Source: SAR202 cluster bacterium (lineage in GTDB: Bacteria; Chloroflexota; Dehalococcoidia; UBA3495). From it: DNA of 6,147 nt. The first letter of the stretch is position 1. Each line of letters starts with the position of its first letter. Positions 1 to 5,998 of the stretch are shown piece after piece. The stretch spans positions 1 through 6,147 of the forward strand of contig VFHG01000028.1 of the NCBI GenBank assembly GCA_009392075.1, read 5' to 3'. A program made the translations under genes and the position numbers. Under the pieces are notes generated by a model that ran no database searches, was not told where the DNA came from, and saw only the letters and a list, made by a program, of their open reading frames with translations.

Positions 1-135
1 CCATCGTCGCGGCTGTATAATATCTGGCCCGTGGTAGTCCCCAGATAGATCCCGCAAGAGTCTAACGCGTCTGTCGCCATTCCCTCACGCAGCACATTGA
101 TATAGGCGTTATCCTGGGGCAGCCCTTTGGTCATC

Positions 136-157
136 GGCTCCCAGTCGGCTCCCAGTC
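136..157. repeat. Perfect 11-bp tandem duplication disrupting the propeller gene
   Basis: GGCTCCCAGTC occurs twice in direct succession on the plus strand, at 136-146 and 147-157. The period-11 match extends slightly outward, to about 134-158. On the coding (minus) strand the unit reads GACTGGGAGCC and covers the D-W-E-P of the fourth Asp-box. With both copies the frame ends in D-W-E-P-T-G-S-R-stop. With one copy it reads D-W-E-P-M-T-K-G-L-P-Q and stays open to the window edge, which matches how this protein family continues. Eleven is not a multiple of three, so the duplication is the cause of this frameshift. Confidence 0.93.
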
Positions 158-783
158 GCCGCCACCGTTACGACTGCGGAACATCCTCATCTTGGCATCG
201 GTCACGTAGCGCAAAGCACCGCCTACCTGCTCCCTTGTGGTTTCATCCTCGGGCAATACGTAGATCGTGTCCGCGTCTTGGGAGGGTAGTCCCAGCACAA
301 AGCCGAACCGTGACGGCAAATCCCCGGTTATATCTGTCCAGTTTTCGCCTGCCGTGTCGCTGCGGAAAACACCACAATGGTCCTGTTGATAGAAGACATC
401 CGGCCTAGATTTTGGGGAAAGAAGCTTGTGAGTACATTGACCGAATTCGGGGAACGGGTCGGGGGAAAATTCGGCTCTAACATCCTGGTTCATGGCCTGC
501 CAGGAATCGCCGCTGTCCGAGGTGCCGAAAACACCCACGGCCGACATCCCGACCCAGAACCGGTCATTATCACGCGGATCAAACACCATGCTATGGAGAC
601 AAAGCCCGCCCAGTCCGGGTTGCCATTGGTCCCGCGTTGGATGGTTGGAAAGCCCCGCAACCTCATTCCAGGGATCGCCGTAGTCCTCCGACTTAAAAAG
701 GGCGGCAGGCTGGACCCCAGTGTATAGCACGCCGGGTTCGCTTTCCCGGCCCGGTTCGACGTGCCAAAGCCGATCAACCGTTC

Positions 784-790
784 GGCCCGG
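784..790 (-). other. Single-base frameshift site in a GC run of the propeller gene
   Basis: On the coding strand the sequence around here reads ACC-GGG-CCG-AAC-GGT-TGA, giving D-T-G-P-N-G-stop. Dropping one base of the GGGCC run gives D-T-G-R-T-V-D-R-L-W-H-V-E-P-G, which leads without interruption into G-V-L-Y-T-G-V-Q-P-A-A-L-F. The restored stretch is typical of the family. The extra base lies in a short G/C run, where replication slippage or base-calling error is plausible. Confidence 0.85.
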
Positions 791-1080
791 TATCTTCAGA
801 AAATCTCGGCTGACCTTTGCCGTATAACCAAGTACTTTCGAGGTCTTCGGTGATTTGAATCTCCGGACCCCACACCATCTGGTTGACCGCCGCTATGGTC
901 CGTCTGCCCTCTCTTGGGTCGTAGACGAAATGAAACACTTCACTGCCTGCGGAATATGGGCCTGCCGGACTCCATTCCCGCCGTGAGGTGTCGCTAGAAA
1001 GCATGAATCCCCCTTTCCTCGTGCCGACAAAAAGGAAGACATCTCCCCTAACTGCTCCCGAACCAGTGGTCATTTCAACA

Positions 1081-1085
1081 CCTCC
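1081..1085 (-). promoter_or_regulatory. Ribosome binding site GGAGG that fixes the propeller start
   Basis: On the minus strand GGAGG is followed by 7 nt (TGTTGAA) and then ATG at 1073-1071. This supports the ATG over the in-frame TTG 17 codons upstream, which lacks a comparable site. The 115-nt gap up to the SnoaL-like gene holds no clear terminator. I see only a weak -10-like TAAATT, so I do not call a promoter there. Confidence 0.75.
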
Positions 1086-1188
1086 GCTCGGACAGATCCT
1101 GCGGCCGGCATCACTGTTCTTCAATGATCGATTCCCGTGAATTTAAATCATGTCGAGTCGGGACTGAATTCTAGCCTCGGCCAGCCAC

Positions 1189-1596
1189 TCAGCTAAACGC
1201 AGGGACGTTGTCAGGTGAGTGGTGTATCAGCGTTACAATCTTCCAGCCGTCATCGGTTTTCCGCACGCCGAAGGTAGCGCCCCGTTGCTCTAATTCCGAA
1301 CCATCTTTGCCGAACCTGACCGCCTTGCTGCTGGCGATGGCCGTATTGTCGTTCAGGACCTTGATACTTGCCTCGGCCCGCTCGGTGTGGTCAAAGTTCA
1401 GCGCCTTTAAGTCGGCGAACCGTGGGCCCCAGAATCCTTCGATCTCAGATTCGGAATTGAAGACCAGCACCTCTTGGGGCACCATGAACGTACATGGGTG
1501 ATGGAAATAAGAGACGATGGCCTTGAGATCAAGGTTGCTGAAATCCCTGAAATAACCTATAAAAAGCTGGTCGACTTCCTTTTCGAGGTCGGTCAT
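1189..1596 (-). CDS. SnoaL-like / NTF2-fold protein (DUF4440-type), 135 aa
   Basis: This is a small cone-shaped alpha+beta barrel protein of the SnoaL/NTF2-like superfamily. Members act as polyketide cyclases, isomerases or dehydratases, or simply bind ligands; the substrate cannot be read from this sequence. The N-terminal helices DLEKEVDQLFIGYFRDFSNL (3-22) and DLKAIVSYFHHPCTFM (about 23-38) have the usual pattern of a helix followed by 'Y/F-x-x-P' and a strand. The C-terminal strands are also typical: RGATFGVRK (105-113), then D-D-G-W-K-I-V (115-121), ending near two histidines (H125, H126). Length is normal for the superfamily, and there is no signal peptide or membrane segment. AGAGGA sits about 5 nt before the ATG. 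The gene lies just after an intrinsic terminator, so it probably has its own promoter, but none is clear in the 45-nt leader. It may be co-transcribed with the propeller gene 115 nt downstream. Confidence 0.85.
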   Translation of the reverse strand: MTDLEKEVDQLFIGYFRDFSNLDLKAIVSYFHHPCTFMVPQEVLVFNSESEIEGFWGPRFADLKALNFDHTERAEASIKVLNDNTAIASSKAVRFGKDGSELEQRGATFGVRKTDDGWKIVTLIHHSPDNVPAFS

Positions 1597-1639
1597 TTAA
1601 TTCCTCTCAATGACATCGTAATGGCTCGCTAAAGAGTCC

Positions 1640-1669
1640 AAAAAGGCCGCCCGTAAATGGGCGGCCTTT
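1640..1669 (-). terminator. Intrinsic terminator after the desaturase gene
   Basis: An 11-bp perfect inverted repeat (AAAGGCCGCCC at 1642-1652 and GGGCGGCCTTT at 1659-1669) encloses a 6-nt loop. Read on the minus strand, the stem is GC-rich and ends in a run of five T (forward A-run 1640-1644), three of which pair in the stem. It begins 27 nt beyond the desaturase stop codon. The plus-strand side has no T-run and no gene to serve. Confidence 0.8.
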
Positions 1670-1695
1670 GAAATTTCGGTATCACATCTGAATGG

Positions 1696-2928
1696 TCAGG
1701 CCGATATTTGCTTAGACTTTTGCCGCACCGGCCTACTGACATCATGGAGAAATCCGAGTATCTCTTTGTGCGACTGCCATACCCCGGTGTGGTGGTACGC
1801 TATTCCCTTTTCCTCGCAGAATGCCCGGACGATCACTTGAGATTTTTTGAGGTTGTTTCGGGGCATGTTTGGGAACAGATGATGCTCAATCTGATAATTC
1901 AGCCCGCCGTACCAGAAGTCGGCTAATGGGCTGCCTTGCACGTTCCGGGCGGTTAGCACCTGCTGATGCAAGAAGTCCATCTCGGTATCTTCGTCCAGCA
2001 TCGGCATTCCCTTGTGGTTTGGAGCAAAGACCGAGCCCATGTAAACCCCGCCCAGGGCCCGGTGGACCGCGATGAATGCGGCGCCGTGCCAGGGTCCGAG
2101 GAAGAAGAAGATCACCGCCAGATAGGCGGCCAGCCCGGCAACCACCAACACCGGCTCCATGACCGGGTAACGCATGCGCTCTTTGCGTATCTGGTAGGCG
2201 ATACCGCCGAAAAGCAGGCTGAGGGCGGTCAACGTCAACAACGGATAGAACAGGAACGCCTGGTGCCGGACGGTAAGACGGCCGATCCCCCTCATGGCCA
2301 GGGCCTGTTCTTCGCTGAAGGCGAAGAGAGAGACATCAATATCGCCGTCGACATCGATCACGTTGGGCGCCCGGTGATGCGTGTTGTGCTTGTCCTGCCA
2401 CCAACTGGGCGTCATACCGGTCAAAAACCCCACACCCAGCAAGACCCAGTCGTTCTGGCGGGCATTTGTGAACATCTGCCGGTGTCCTGAATCGTGCCCC
2501 AGAAACCCCAGGTTGGTGAAGGTTAGGGCTAGGAACACGGCATTGAGCATCTGTATCCACAGGGTGCTGCTGAAGATGACTAGAATGGCGATGCTGACGG
2601 CGACCATGGCCACCACGCTGGGTATCTTCCAGGCATAGTAGAGGTACTGGCGCTCCAGCAGTCCAGCCTGGGTCACCCGTCGTTTCAGCTCTAGGTAATC
2701 CCGGTCTCGTTCCCGTTTGGTAATGGGTTCCGCAGAGTCTATCTCGGCGTCGTCTGTGACAACGATGCCTGCTGGGGACCCAATCAAGTTTTCTGAACTG
2801 ATGGTATCTATCTCCGGGAGCGCTCGGCTCCTTGGGGTTGGGCAGGTTCCAGCAAATGGCGTATCGAACCGTGCGGTTTCTGCGGAAAGGTATGCCAGAG
2901 TATAACGTGTTGCTTCCCCAGTCACCAA
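1696..2928 (-). CDS. Membrane fatty acid desaturase (acyl-lipid / linoleoyl-CoA desaturase-like)
   Basis: This is an integral membrane di-iron enzyme that inserts a double bond into an acyl chain using O2 and an external electron donor. All three histidine boxes are present: HDSGH at 145-149, HNTHH at 181-185 and QIEHH at 346-350. Gln in place of the first His of box 3 marks the 'front-end'/DesA3-like branch, and FAPNHKGMP (301-309) is also typical of that branch. Hydrophobic membrane segments lie near 103-122, 124-144, 224-246, 258-278 and 282-300. No cytochrome b5 domain is fused, so a separate ferredoxin or reductase is expected. The start is uncertain. The frame opens with TTG at 2928 followed directly by GTG at 2925, with only a weak AGG upstream. 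The first 65 or so residues look unconserved, and the family-like part begins near residue 70 (ITKRERDRDYLELKRRV). The aldolase gene ends 32 nt upstream, so the two are probably co-transcribed, and a strong terminator follows. Exact regiospecificity cannot be judged. Confidence 0.92.
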   Translation of the reverse strand: MVTGEATRYTLAYLSAETARFDTPFAGTCPTPRSRALPEIDTISSENLIGSPAGIVVTDDAEIDSAEPITKRERDRDYLELKRRVTQAGLLERQYLYYAWKIPSVVAMVAVSIAILVIFSSTLWIQMLNAVFLALTFTNLGFLGHDSGHRQMFTNARQNDWVLLGVGFLTGMTPSWWQDKHNTHHRAPNVIDVDGDIDVSLFAFSEEQALAMRGIGRLTVRHQAFLFYPLLTLTALSLLFGGIAYQIRKERMRYPVMEPVLVVAGLAAYLAVIFFFLGPWHGAAFIAVHRALGGVYMGSVFAPNHKGMPMLDEDTEMDFLHQQVLTARNVQGSPLADFWYGGLNYQIEHHLFPNMPRNNLKKSQVIVRAFCEEKGIAYHHTGVWQSHKEILGFLHDVSRPVRQKSKQISA

Positions 2929-2960
2929 CCGTGAGCCTGGCGGGTTGGAAGGAATCCGCT

Positions 2961-3761
2961 TTAGACTGTGACGGCTTTGCCGGCTTCCTCGCGGATGTTC
3001 TTGGCCGACGCTTTCAGGGCGTTCAGTACGATGGTCGGCGGGGCCGGGGCGACTGACGTGTAGTTGACGCCCATTTTGAGCAGGTCCTGGGGCGTGAACC
3101 GGCAGGCGGCGTGATTCACCGGGATGTAAACTCCTGCCTTGCCAACGGCCTTGACCTTGGCCGCCAATTCCTCGAAGGTCTGCTTCAGGCTTGGGTCGGT
3201 CGGGTCGGTGATGCCCAGCGCCGCGCTGATGTCAGTGGGGCCGAGGGCGATTAGGTCGACCCCGTCCACGGCGGCTATCTCTGAAATCTCAGCTAGTCCC
3301 CGCTTGTCTTCGGTCATCACGACGAGAAGAATCTCTTCATTCGAAGTCTTTATGTGCTCGTTCCAAGGCACCGAGCCATAACCAGCGGCCCTGGAGCTGC
3401 CGGCCCCTCCCCGTTCTCCCAGGGGCGGGTAGCGAATAGCCTCCACGGCTTTCCTAGCGCCCTCGGCGCCGGCGATATGGGGCACCTGGATGCCCTGGGC
3501 GCCCATGTCCAACAGACGAAGGATGGTCTTGGGGTTCTCGTCAGGCACTCGAACAACCGGCGTGATGTCGCAGAGGTCGGCGACTCTGATCATCTCGCCG
3601 ACGGTCTGCAGGTCGAATACCGTATGCTCCATATCGATGAAAGCGCCGTCAAACCCGGCGCTGGCGATGATCTCAACAACAGCAGGGTCGGCAAATCCAA
3701 CGTGGCTCACGATGGCCAGCCCGCCTTCGCGCATAACCTGCTTGATCCGATTCGGTTTCAT
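2961..3761 (-). CDS. HpcH/HpaI-family class II aldolase (2-keto-3-deoxy-sugar acid / hydroxy-oxo-acid aldolase type)
   Basis: This is a cytoplasmic, divalent-metal-dependent aldolase with a TIM barrel, of the family that includes E. coli HpaI and RhmA. These enzymes reversibly cleave 2-oxo-4-hydroxy acids to pyruvate plus an aldehyde. At 266 aa it has the family's usual length. By alignment from memory with HpaI, the catalytic His is H46 in IDMEH, the pyruvate-binding Arg is R71 in VVRV, and the metal ligands are E151 (in MTEDK) and D177 (in GPTDISAALG). The segment AIRYPPLGERGGAG (108-121) is another family hallmark. The ATG at 3761 is preceded by AGGGAG with 6-nt spacing. A near-consensus promoter lies about 65 nt upstream, and the desaturase follows 32 nt downstream. 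The natural substrate is unknown, since the family contains many look-alikes with different aldehydes. A citrate-lyase-beta-like role is less likely at this length. Confidence 0.93.
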   Translation of the reverse strand: MKPNRIKQVMREGGLAIVSHVGFADPAVVEIIASAGFDGAFIDMEHTVFDLQTVGEMIRVADLCDITPVVRVPDENPKTILRLLDMGAQGIQVPHIAGAEGARKAVEAIRYPPLGERGGAGSSRAAGYGSVPWNEHIKTSNEEILLVVMTEDKRGLAEISEIAAVDGVDLIALGPTDISAALGITDPTDPSLKQTFEELAAKVKAVGKAGVYIPVNHAACRFTPQDLLKMGVNYTSVAPAPPTIVLNALKASAKNIREEAGKAVTV

Positions 3762-3787
3762 GGTCTACTCCCTGGTAAAATGGCTGT

Positions 3788-3804
3788 CGTCTGGCGCACA
3801 GACG
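3788..3804 (-). other. Small hairpin in the aldolase leader
   Basis: CGTCTG (3788-3793) and CAGACG (3799-3804) form a perfect 6-bp stem with a 5-nt loop. It lies in the predicted 5' untranslated region, between the promoter and the ribosome binding site. A short T-run (TTTT) appears about 9 nt downstream on the minus strand, but the stem is too short to call a terminator. It may stabilise the mRNA or be chance. Confidence 0.35.
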
Positions 3805-3825
3805 CTAGAATTCCTTGACGAGCCG

Positions 3826-3854
3826 AGTGTAGAGACGGCCTGGATAGGTGTCAA
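3826..3854 (-). promoter_or_regulatory. Sigma70-type promoter for the aldolase-desaturase unit
   Basis: On the minus strand a perfect -35 box TTGACA (3854-3849) is followed by a 17-nt spacer and a -10 box TACACT (3831-3826, 4 of 6 matches). The spacing is ideal. Transcription would begin near 3819, giving a leader of roughly 58 nt before the aldolase ATG at 3761. The -35 box lies just beyond and overlaps the last bases of the MOSC gene (stop at 3857-3859), so the MOSC and aldolase genes are probably separate transcription units. I see no operator palindrome. Confidence 0.7.
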
Positions 3855-3856
3855 AC

Positions 3857-4621
3857 CTAAGCTGTGAACTGGACCGAATCCCCAACCGATACCGTGCCGA
3901 TGGTTTCGACTGTGCCGTAGACGCCAAAGTAGGGAGCACGAGCGCTCGGACGGTAGGTGAGCAGCAGCTTGGGCATGTCGAAGTCCCGCTCCCCGGTGTC
4001 GGGGTCTAGGGTTGTGATGGCGCAGCGGGGATCGGGCGCCACCAGCCTCAGCCGTAGCTCTGGGCCAATCTGGACCACGCCACCCAGCCAAGTGTCTTCC
4101 TCATGGGGAGAGCACCCCTCGAATAGAAACGAAGGCCGAAACCTTCGGCCATCGAATTTGGGTGCGCCGTTTACCCGGCCTTCCAAGCCATCGACGGAAG
4201 CCTGTGATAACAACGAGACCGGGTATTCATCGAAACATGCGCCTGGGTCGTCCGTTTTCACCAGGCGGACTGGTGAGCTGCAATGCGATGAAAGGGCTTC
4301 GCTCCACATTCCAGTGACTTCTCGCCCGGAGACCTGGCGGCCCCACATCCTGGTCGTCACCGAATCACCCAACTCCGGCAGCCCTTCCAAGACCCGCGCA
4401 TTCGGAAACCGGAGAGTCAGATAGTCGGACTCGCCCAAGTATTGGGCTTGGACCAAGGCCAAGCGGCCATATTGACGTTGGGTCAACAACCCGCCCTCGG
4501 CGTCGATCAGGTGGAAACGGCGGTCATCTTCAATGCCCGAAATTCCAACGGCCACAGTTGTCTGCTGAGATAGAGAAAGGGACTTCACCGGCGAGGTGAA
4601 GATCGCTCCAACCGAAACCAA
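3857..4621 (-). CDS. MOSC-domain protein with N-terminal MOSC beta-barrel (YcbX/mARC-like)
   Basis: MOSC proteins carry sulfur or molybdenum cofactor on a conserved cysteine; relatives include the C-terminal domain of Moco sulfurase, YcbX, YiiM and eukaryotic mARC reductases. Two parts are visible. The N-terminal beta-barrel (about 1-110) opens with I-F-T-S-P-V-K-S-L (7-15) and contains D-D-R-R-F-H-L-I-D (32-40) and L-L-T-Q-R-Q (45-50). The MOSC domain has F-D-E-Y-P-V-S-L-L-S (130-139), the R-F-R-P-S block (160-164), E-E-D-T-W (174-178) and D-P-R-C-A-I-T-T-L-D-P-D-T-G (197-210). C200 is the expected cofactor-binding cysteine. The length of 254 aa is typical. The start is a TTG at 4621, supported by AAGGGG 7 nt upstream; no ATG or GTG competes nearby. 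The gene follows the protease by 41 nt with no terminator, although a TATAAG-like -10 overlaps the protease stop. The substrate is unknown. Confidence 0.9.
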   Translation of the reverse strand: MVSVGAIFTSPVKSLSLSQQTTVAVGISGIEDDRRFHLIDAEGGLLTQRQYGRLALVQAQYLGESDYLTLRFPNARVLEGLPELGDSVTTRMWGRQVSGREVTGMWSEALSSHCSSPVRLVKTDDPGACFDEYPVSLLSQASVDGLEGRVNGAPKFDGRRFRPSFLFEGCSPHEEDTWLGGVVQIGPELRLRLVAPDPRCAITTLDPDTGERDFDMPKLLLTYRPSARAPYFGVYGTVETIGTVSVGDSVQFTA

Positions 4622-4628
4622 ATGACCA

Positions 4629-4634
4629 CCCCTT
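4629..4634 (-). promoter_or_regulatory. Ribosome binding site AAGGGG supporting the TTG start of the MOSC gene
   Basis: On the minus strand AAGGGG is followed by 7 nt (TGGTCAT) and then TTG at 4621-4619. The encoded protein begins V-S-V-G-A-I-F-T-S-P-V-K-S, which is where MOSC beta-barrel proteins normally start, so the unusual start codon is probably real. Confidence 0.65.
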
Positions 4635-4662
4635 GTATTCCCTGGCTCTGTTGCCGCTTATA

Positions 4663-5901
4663 TTACCCTTTGCCGGGGCGGGTGCCCAGTACCACCGGCA
4701 GTTGCTCAGAAGAGCCGTCACCATGGATCACATCAAGCATGATCTCGTCGCCGGGCCTCGTATGTTTCGTCAGATAAACGATAAGGTCGGTCATGTCTCG
4801 TATCTCGGAGCCGTCTATCCCGACTATGGTGTCTCCACCCAAGGCGTACTGGACTCCGTTTACCACCTCGGTCCGGTCGCTCCCAGTCAGGCCGCCGTCA
4901 CCAGCAGGGCTATTACGGTTAACCGTGATCACGAGCGCCCCTCGTGTGCCTTTGGGCAGTTCCATAAGCTGGGCAACGTCGGTGCCCACCGACCCTCCCG
5001 AGATTCCTAGCCAGGCGTATTCATACTTCCCGTCCTCGATCAGAACGGGCACCACCATCTTTGCGATGTTGATCGGTACGGCCAGGCCAACTCCAGCGCT
5101 GCTGCCGGACCGGCTGATTATCTGAGTGTTAATTCCCACCACGCGGCCATGGCGGTCCAGCAGAGGGCCACCGGAGTTTCCGGGGTTGATGGGGGCGTCG
5201 GTCTGAATCACTTCTGGAACGGTGAAATTACTGGAACTGCTACGAATGGTGCGGCCTACGGCGCTAACGATGCCGCTGGTCATGGTGAAGGATTGTCCGA
5301 AGGGTGCGCCGATGGCCACGGCCAGTTGCCCCACGAGTACATTGTCGCTGTCGCCCAGGTCAATGGGTATCAGACCTCCCTTCGGGTCGATCAGCTCCAA
5401 GACGGCCAGGTCCGAATCTTTGTCGCCGCCCAAGACCTTGGCCAACACCTGTGTCCGGTCCGAAAATATCACCGTAACCATCTTAGCCCCGTCCACAACG
5501 TGCTGGTTGGTGACTATGCGGCCTTTGTCGTCCCACACAAAGCCGGACCCCTCGCCCCGCTCCAAAAAGTCATCGGGGATACCGGGGACATTGGGGAATT
5601 GCCGGGTCCCGTCATTACCTTCCAGGCCCTGGACAACCTGGATATTCACCACCGAAGGCAGGGCCTTCCGGTAGATGTTGATCATGACCCGTTCTTGGGC
5701 TGCGACCAGTTGGTCCGCCGCGCTGTCCCCGATTGAAACCGTCTGAGTCGTTTCCGTTGACGATATGCCGGCTCCAGTAGTCTCAGGCGTGGCGGCTGCA
5801 TCGCCGCCGCAAGCCGTAATGATGAATAACAGCAACCCCAGAACTCCAGGGAGCAGCCAATTCCTCAGGTTCTTCGTTCGCTTCGTATTAAGTTGTTCCA
5901 T
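4663..5901 (-). CDS. HtrA/DegP-like trypsin-type serine protease with one PDZ domain, lipoprotein-anchored
   Basis: This is an envelope quality-control protease of family S1C, expected to degrade or bind misfolded exported proteins outside the membrane. Numbering is from the ATG at 5901 (412 aa). Residues 1-31 form a lipoprotein signal peptide: basic N-region, hydrophobic core LLPGVLGLLLF, lipobox ITAC with C31. A low-complexity Thr/Ser/Ala/Gly linker follows to about 60. The protease domain carries the catalytic triad H134 (TNQHVVDGA), D164 (DSDLAVLEL) and S243 (NPGNSGGPLL). The PDZ domain begins with YAWLGISG (about 295) and runs to the end, with an insertion around GLTGSDRTEVVNGVQYALGGD before the conserved IVGIDG. 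The frame stays open upstream to a GTG at 5967 and beyond. I prefer the ATG because it places the signal peptide at the N-terminus, although no good Shine-Dalgarno precedes it. TATATT at 5944-5939 could be a -10 box, but no convincing -35 accompanies it. Confidence 0.93.
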   Translation of the reverse strand: MEQLNTKRTKNLRNWLLPGVLGLLLFIITACGGDAAATPETTGAGISSTETTQTVSIGDSAADQLVAAQERVMINIYRKALPSVVNIQVVQGLEGNDGTRQFPNVPGIPDDFLERGEGSGFVWDDKGRIVTNQHVVDGAKMVTVIFSDRTQVLAKVLGGDKDSDLAVLELIDPKGGLIPIDLGDSDNVLVGQLAVAIGAPFGQSFTMTSGIVSAVGRTIRSSSSNFTVPEVIQTDAPINPGNSGGPLLDRHGRVVGINTQIISRSGSSAGVGLAVPINIAKMVVPVLIEDGKYEYAWLGISGGSVGTDVAQLMELPKGTRGALVITVNRNSPAGDGGLTGSDRTEVVNGVQYALGGDTIVGIDGSEIRDMTDLIVYLTKHTRPGDEIMLDVIHGDGSSEQLPVVLGTRPGKG

Positions 5902-5998
5902 CGTTAAGCAAGTCCATGGTATTGATTTGCCAATTCCCAATATACGTAAGATACGTTGCTCAATCACGCCATGGATTTCGGATAAGTTTGGTCCGTGT

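Larger units (their letters stand above)
1..1073 (-). pseudogene. Asp-box beta-propeller protein (sialidase/BNR-like, 'GTRKG' family), frame broken twice, 3' end off window
   Basis: The product is a secreted-looking or cytoplasmic beta-propeller of the broad sialidase-like/VPS10-like group, whose biochemical role is unknown. After correcting two frame breaks, about 353 residues are visible. The N-terminal strand FLFVGTRKGGFML is at about 13-25. Asp-boxes (S/T-x-D/N-x-G-x-x-W) lie at about 128-135, 184-191, 238-245 and 300-307, and another begins at the window edge. The family-typical segments FGQCTHK (about 210-216) and YQQDHCGV (about 228-235) are intact. Frame 1 covers 1073 to about 786 and then meets a stop. 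Frame 2 covers about 785 to about 147 and also stops, just after an 11-bp duplication. Frame 3 continues to the left edge. I chose the ATG at 1073 because GGAGG lies 7 nt upstream; a longer TTG start at 1124 has no such support. No sialidase catalytic arginine triad or RIP motif is evident, so enzymatic sialidase activity should not be assumed. Sequencing error could mimic the damage. Confidence 0.8.

Noticed and set aside
1074..1124. Longer start (TTG at 1124) for the propeller gene
   Set aside because: The ATG at 1073 has GGAGG at ideal spacing, and the family's first strand follows it closely.
1074..1188. Possible promoter (TTCAGT, 17 nt, TAAATT) before the propeller gene
   Set aside because: Only 3 of 6 and 4 of 6 matches; this is expected by chance in an AT-rich gap.
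1966..2490. Plus-strand frame of 174 codons opposite the desaturase
   Set aside because: It is antisense to a gene with three intact histidine boxes, and its Gln/Arg/Pro/His-rich translation resembles no protein family.
5149..5736. Plus-strand frame of 195 codons opposite the protease
   Set aside because: It lies antisense to the catalytic domain. Its long length follows from the codon bias of the real gene, and it has no recognisable motif.
5941..5955. Short direct repeat ATACGT-AAG-ATACGT
   Set aside because: Only two six-base copies, with no further copies nearby, so too little to call an operator or a repeat array.
5902..5967. Longer start (GTG at 5967) for the protease
   Set aside because: It would add 22 residues before the signal peptide and has no ribosome binding site. 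The ATG at 5901 gives a normal lipoprotein signal peptide.
5939..5967. Promoter before the protease (TTGAGC and TATATT)
   Set aside because: The spacer is only 13 nt, and no better -35 is present at 16-18 nt.
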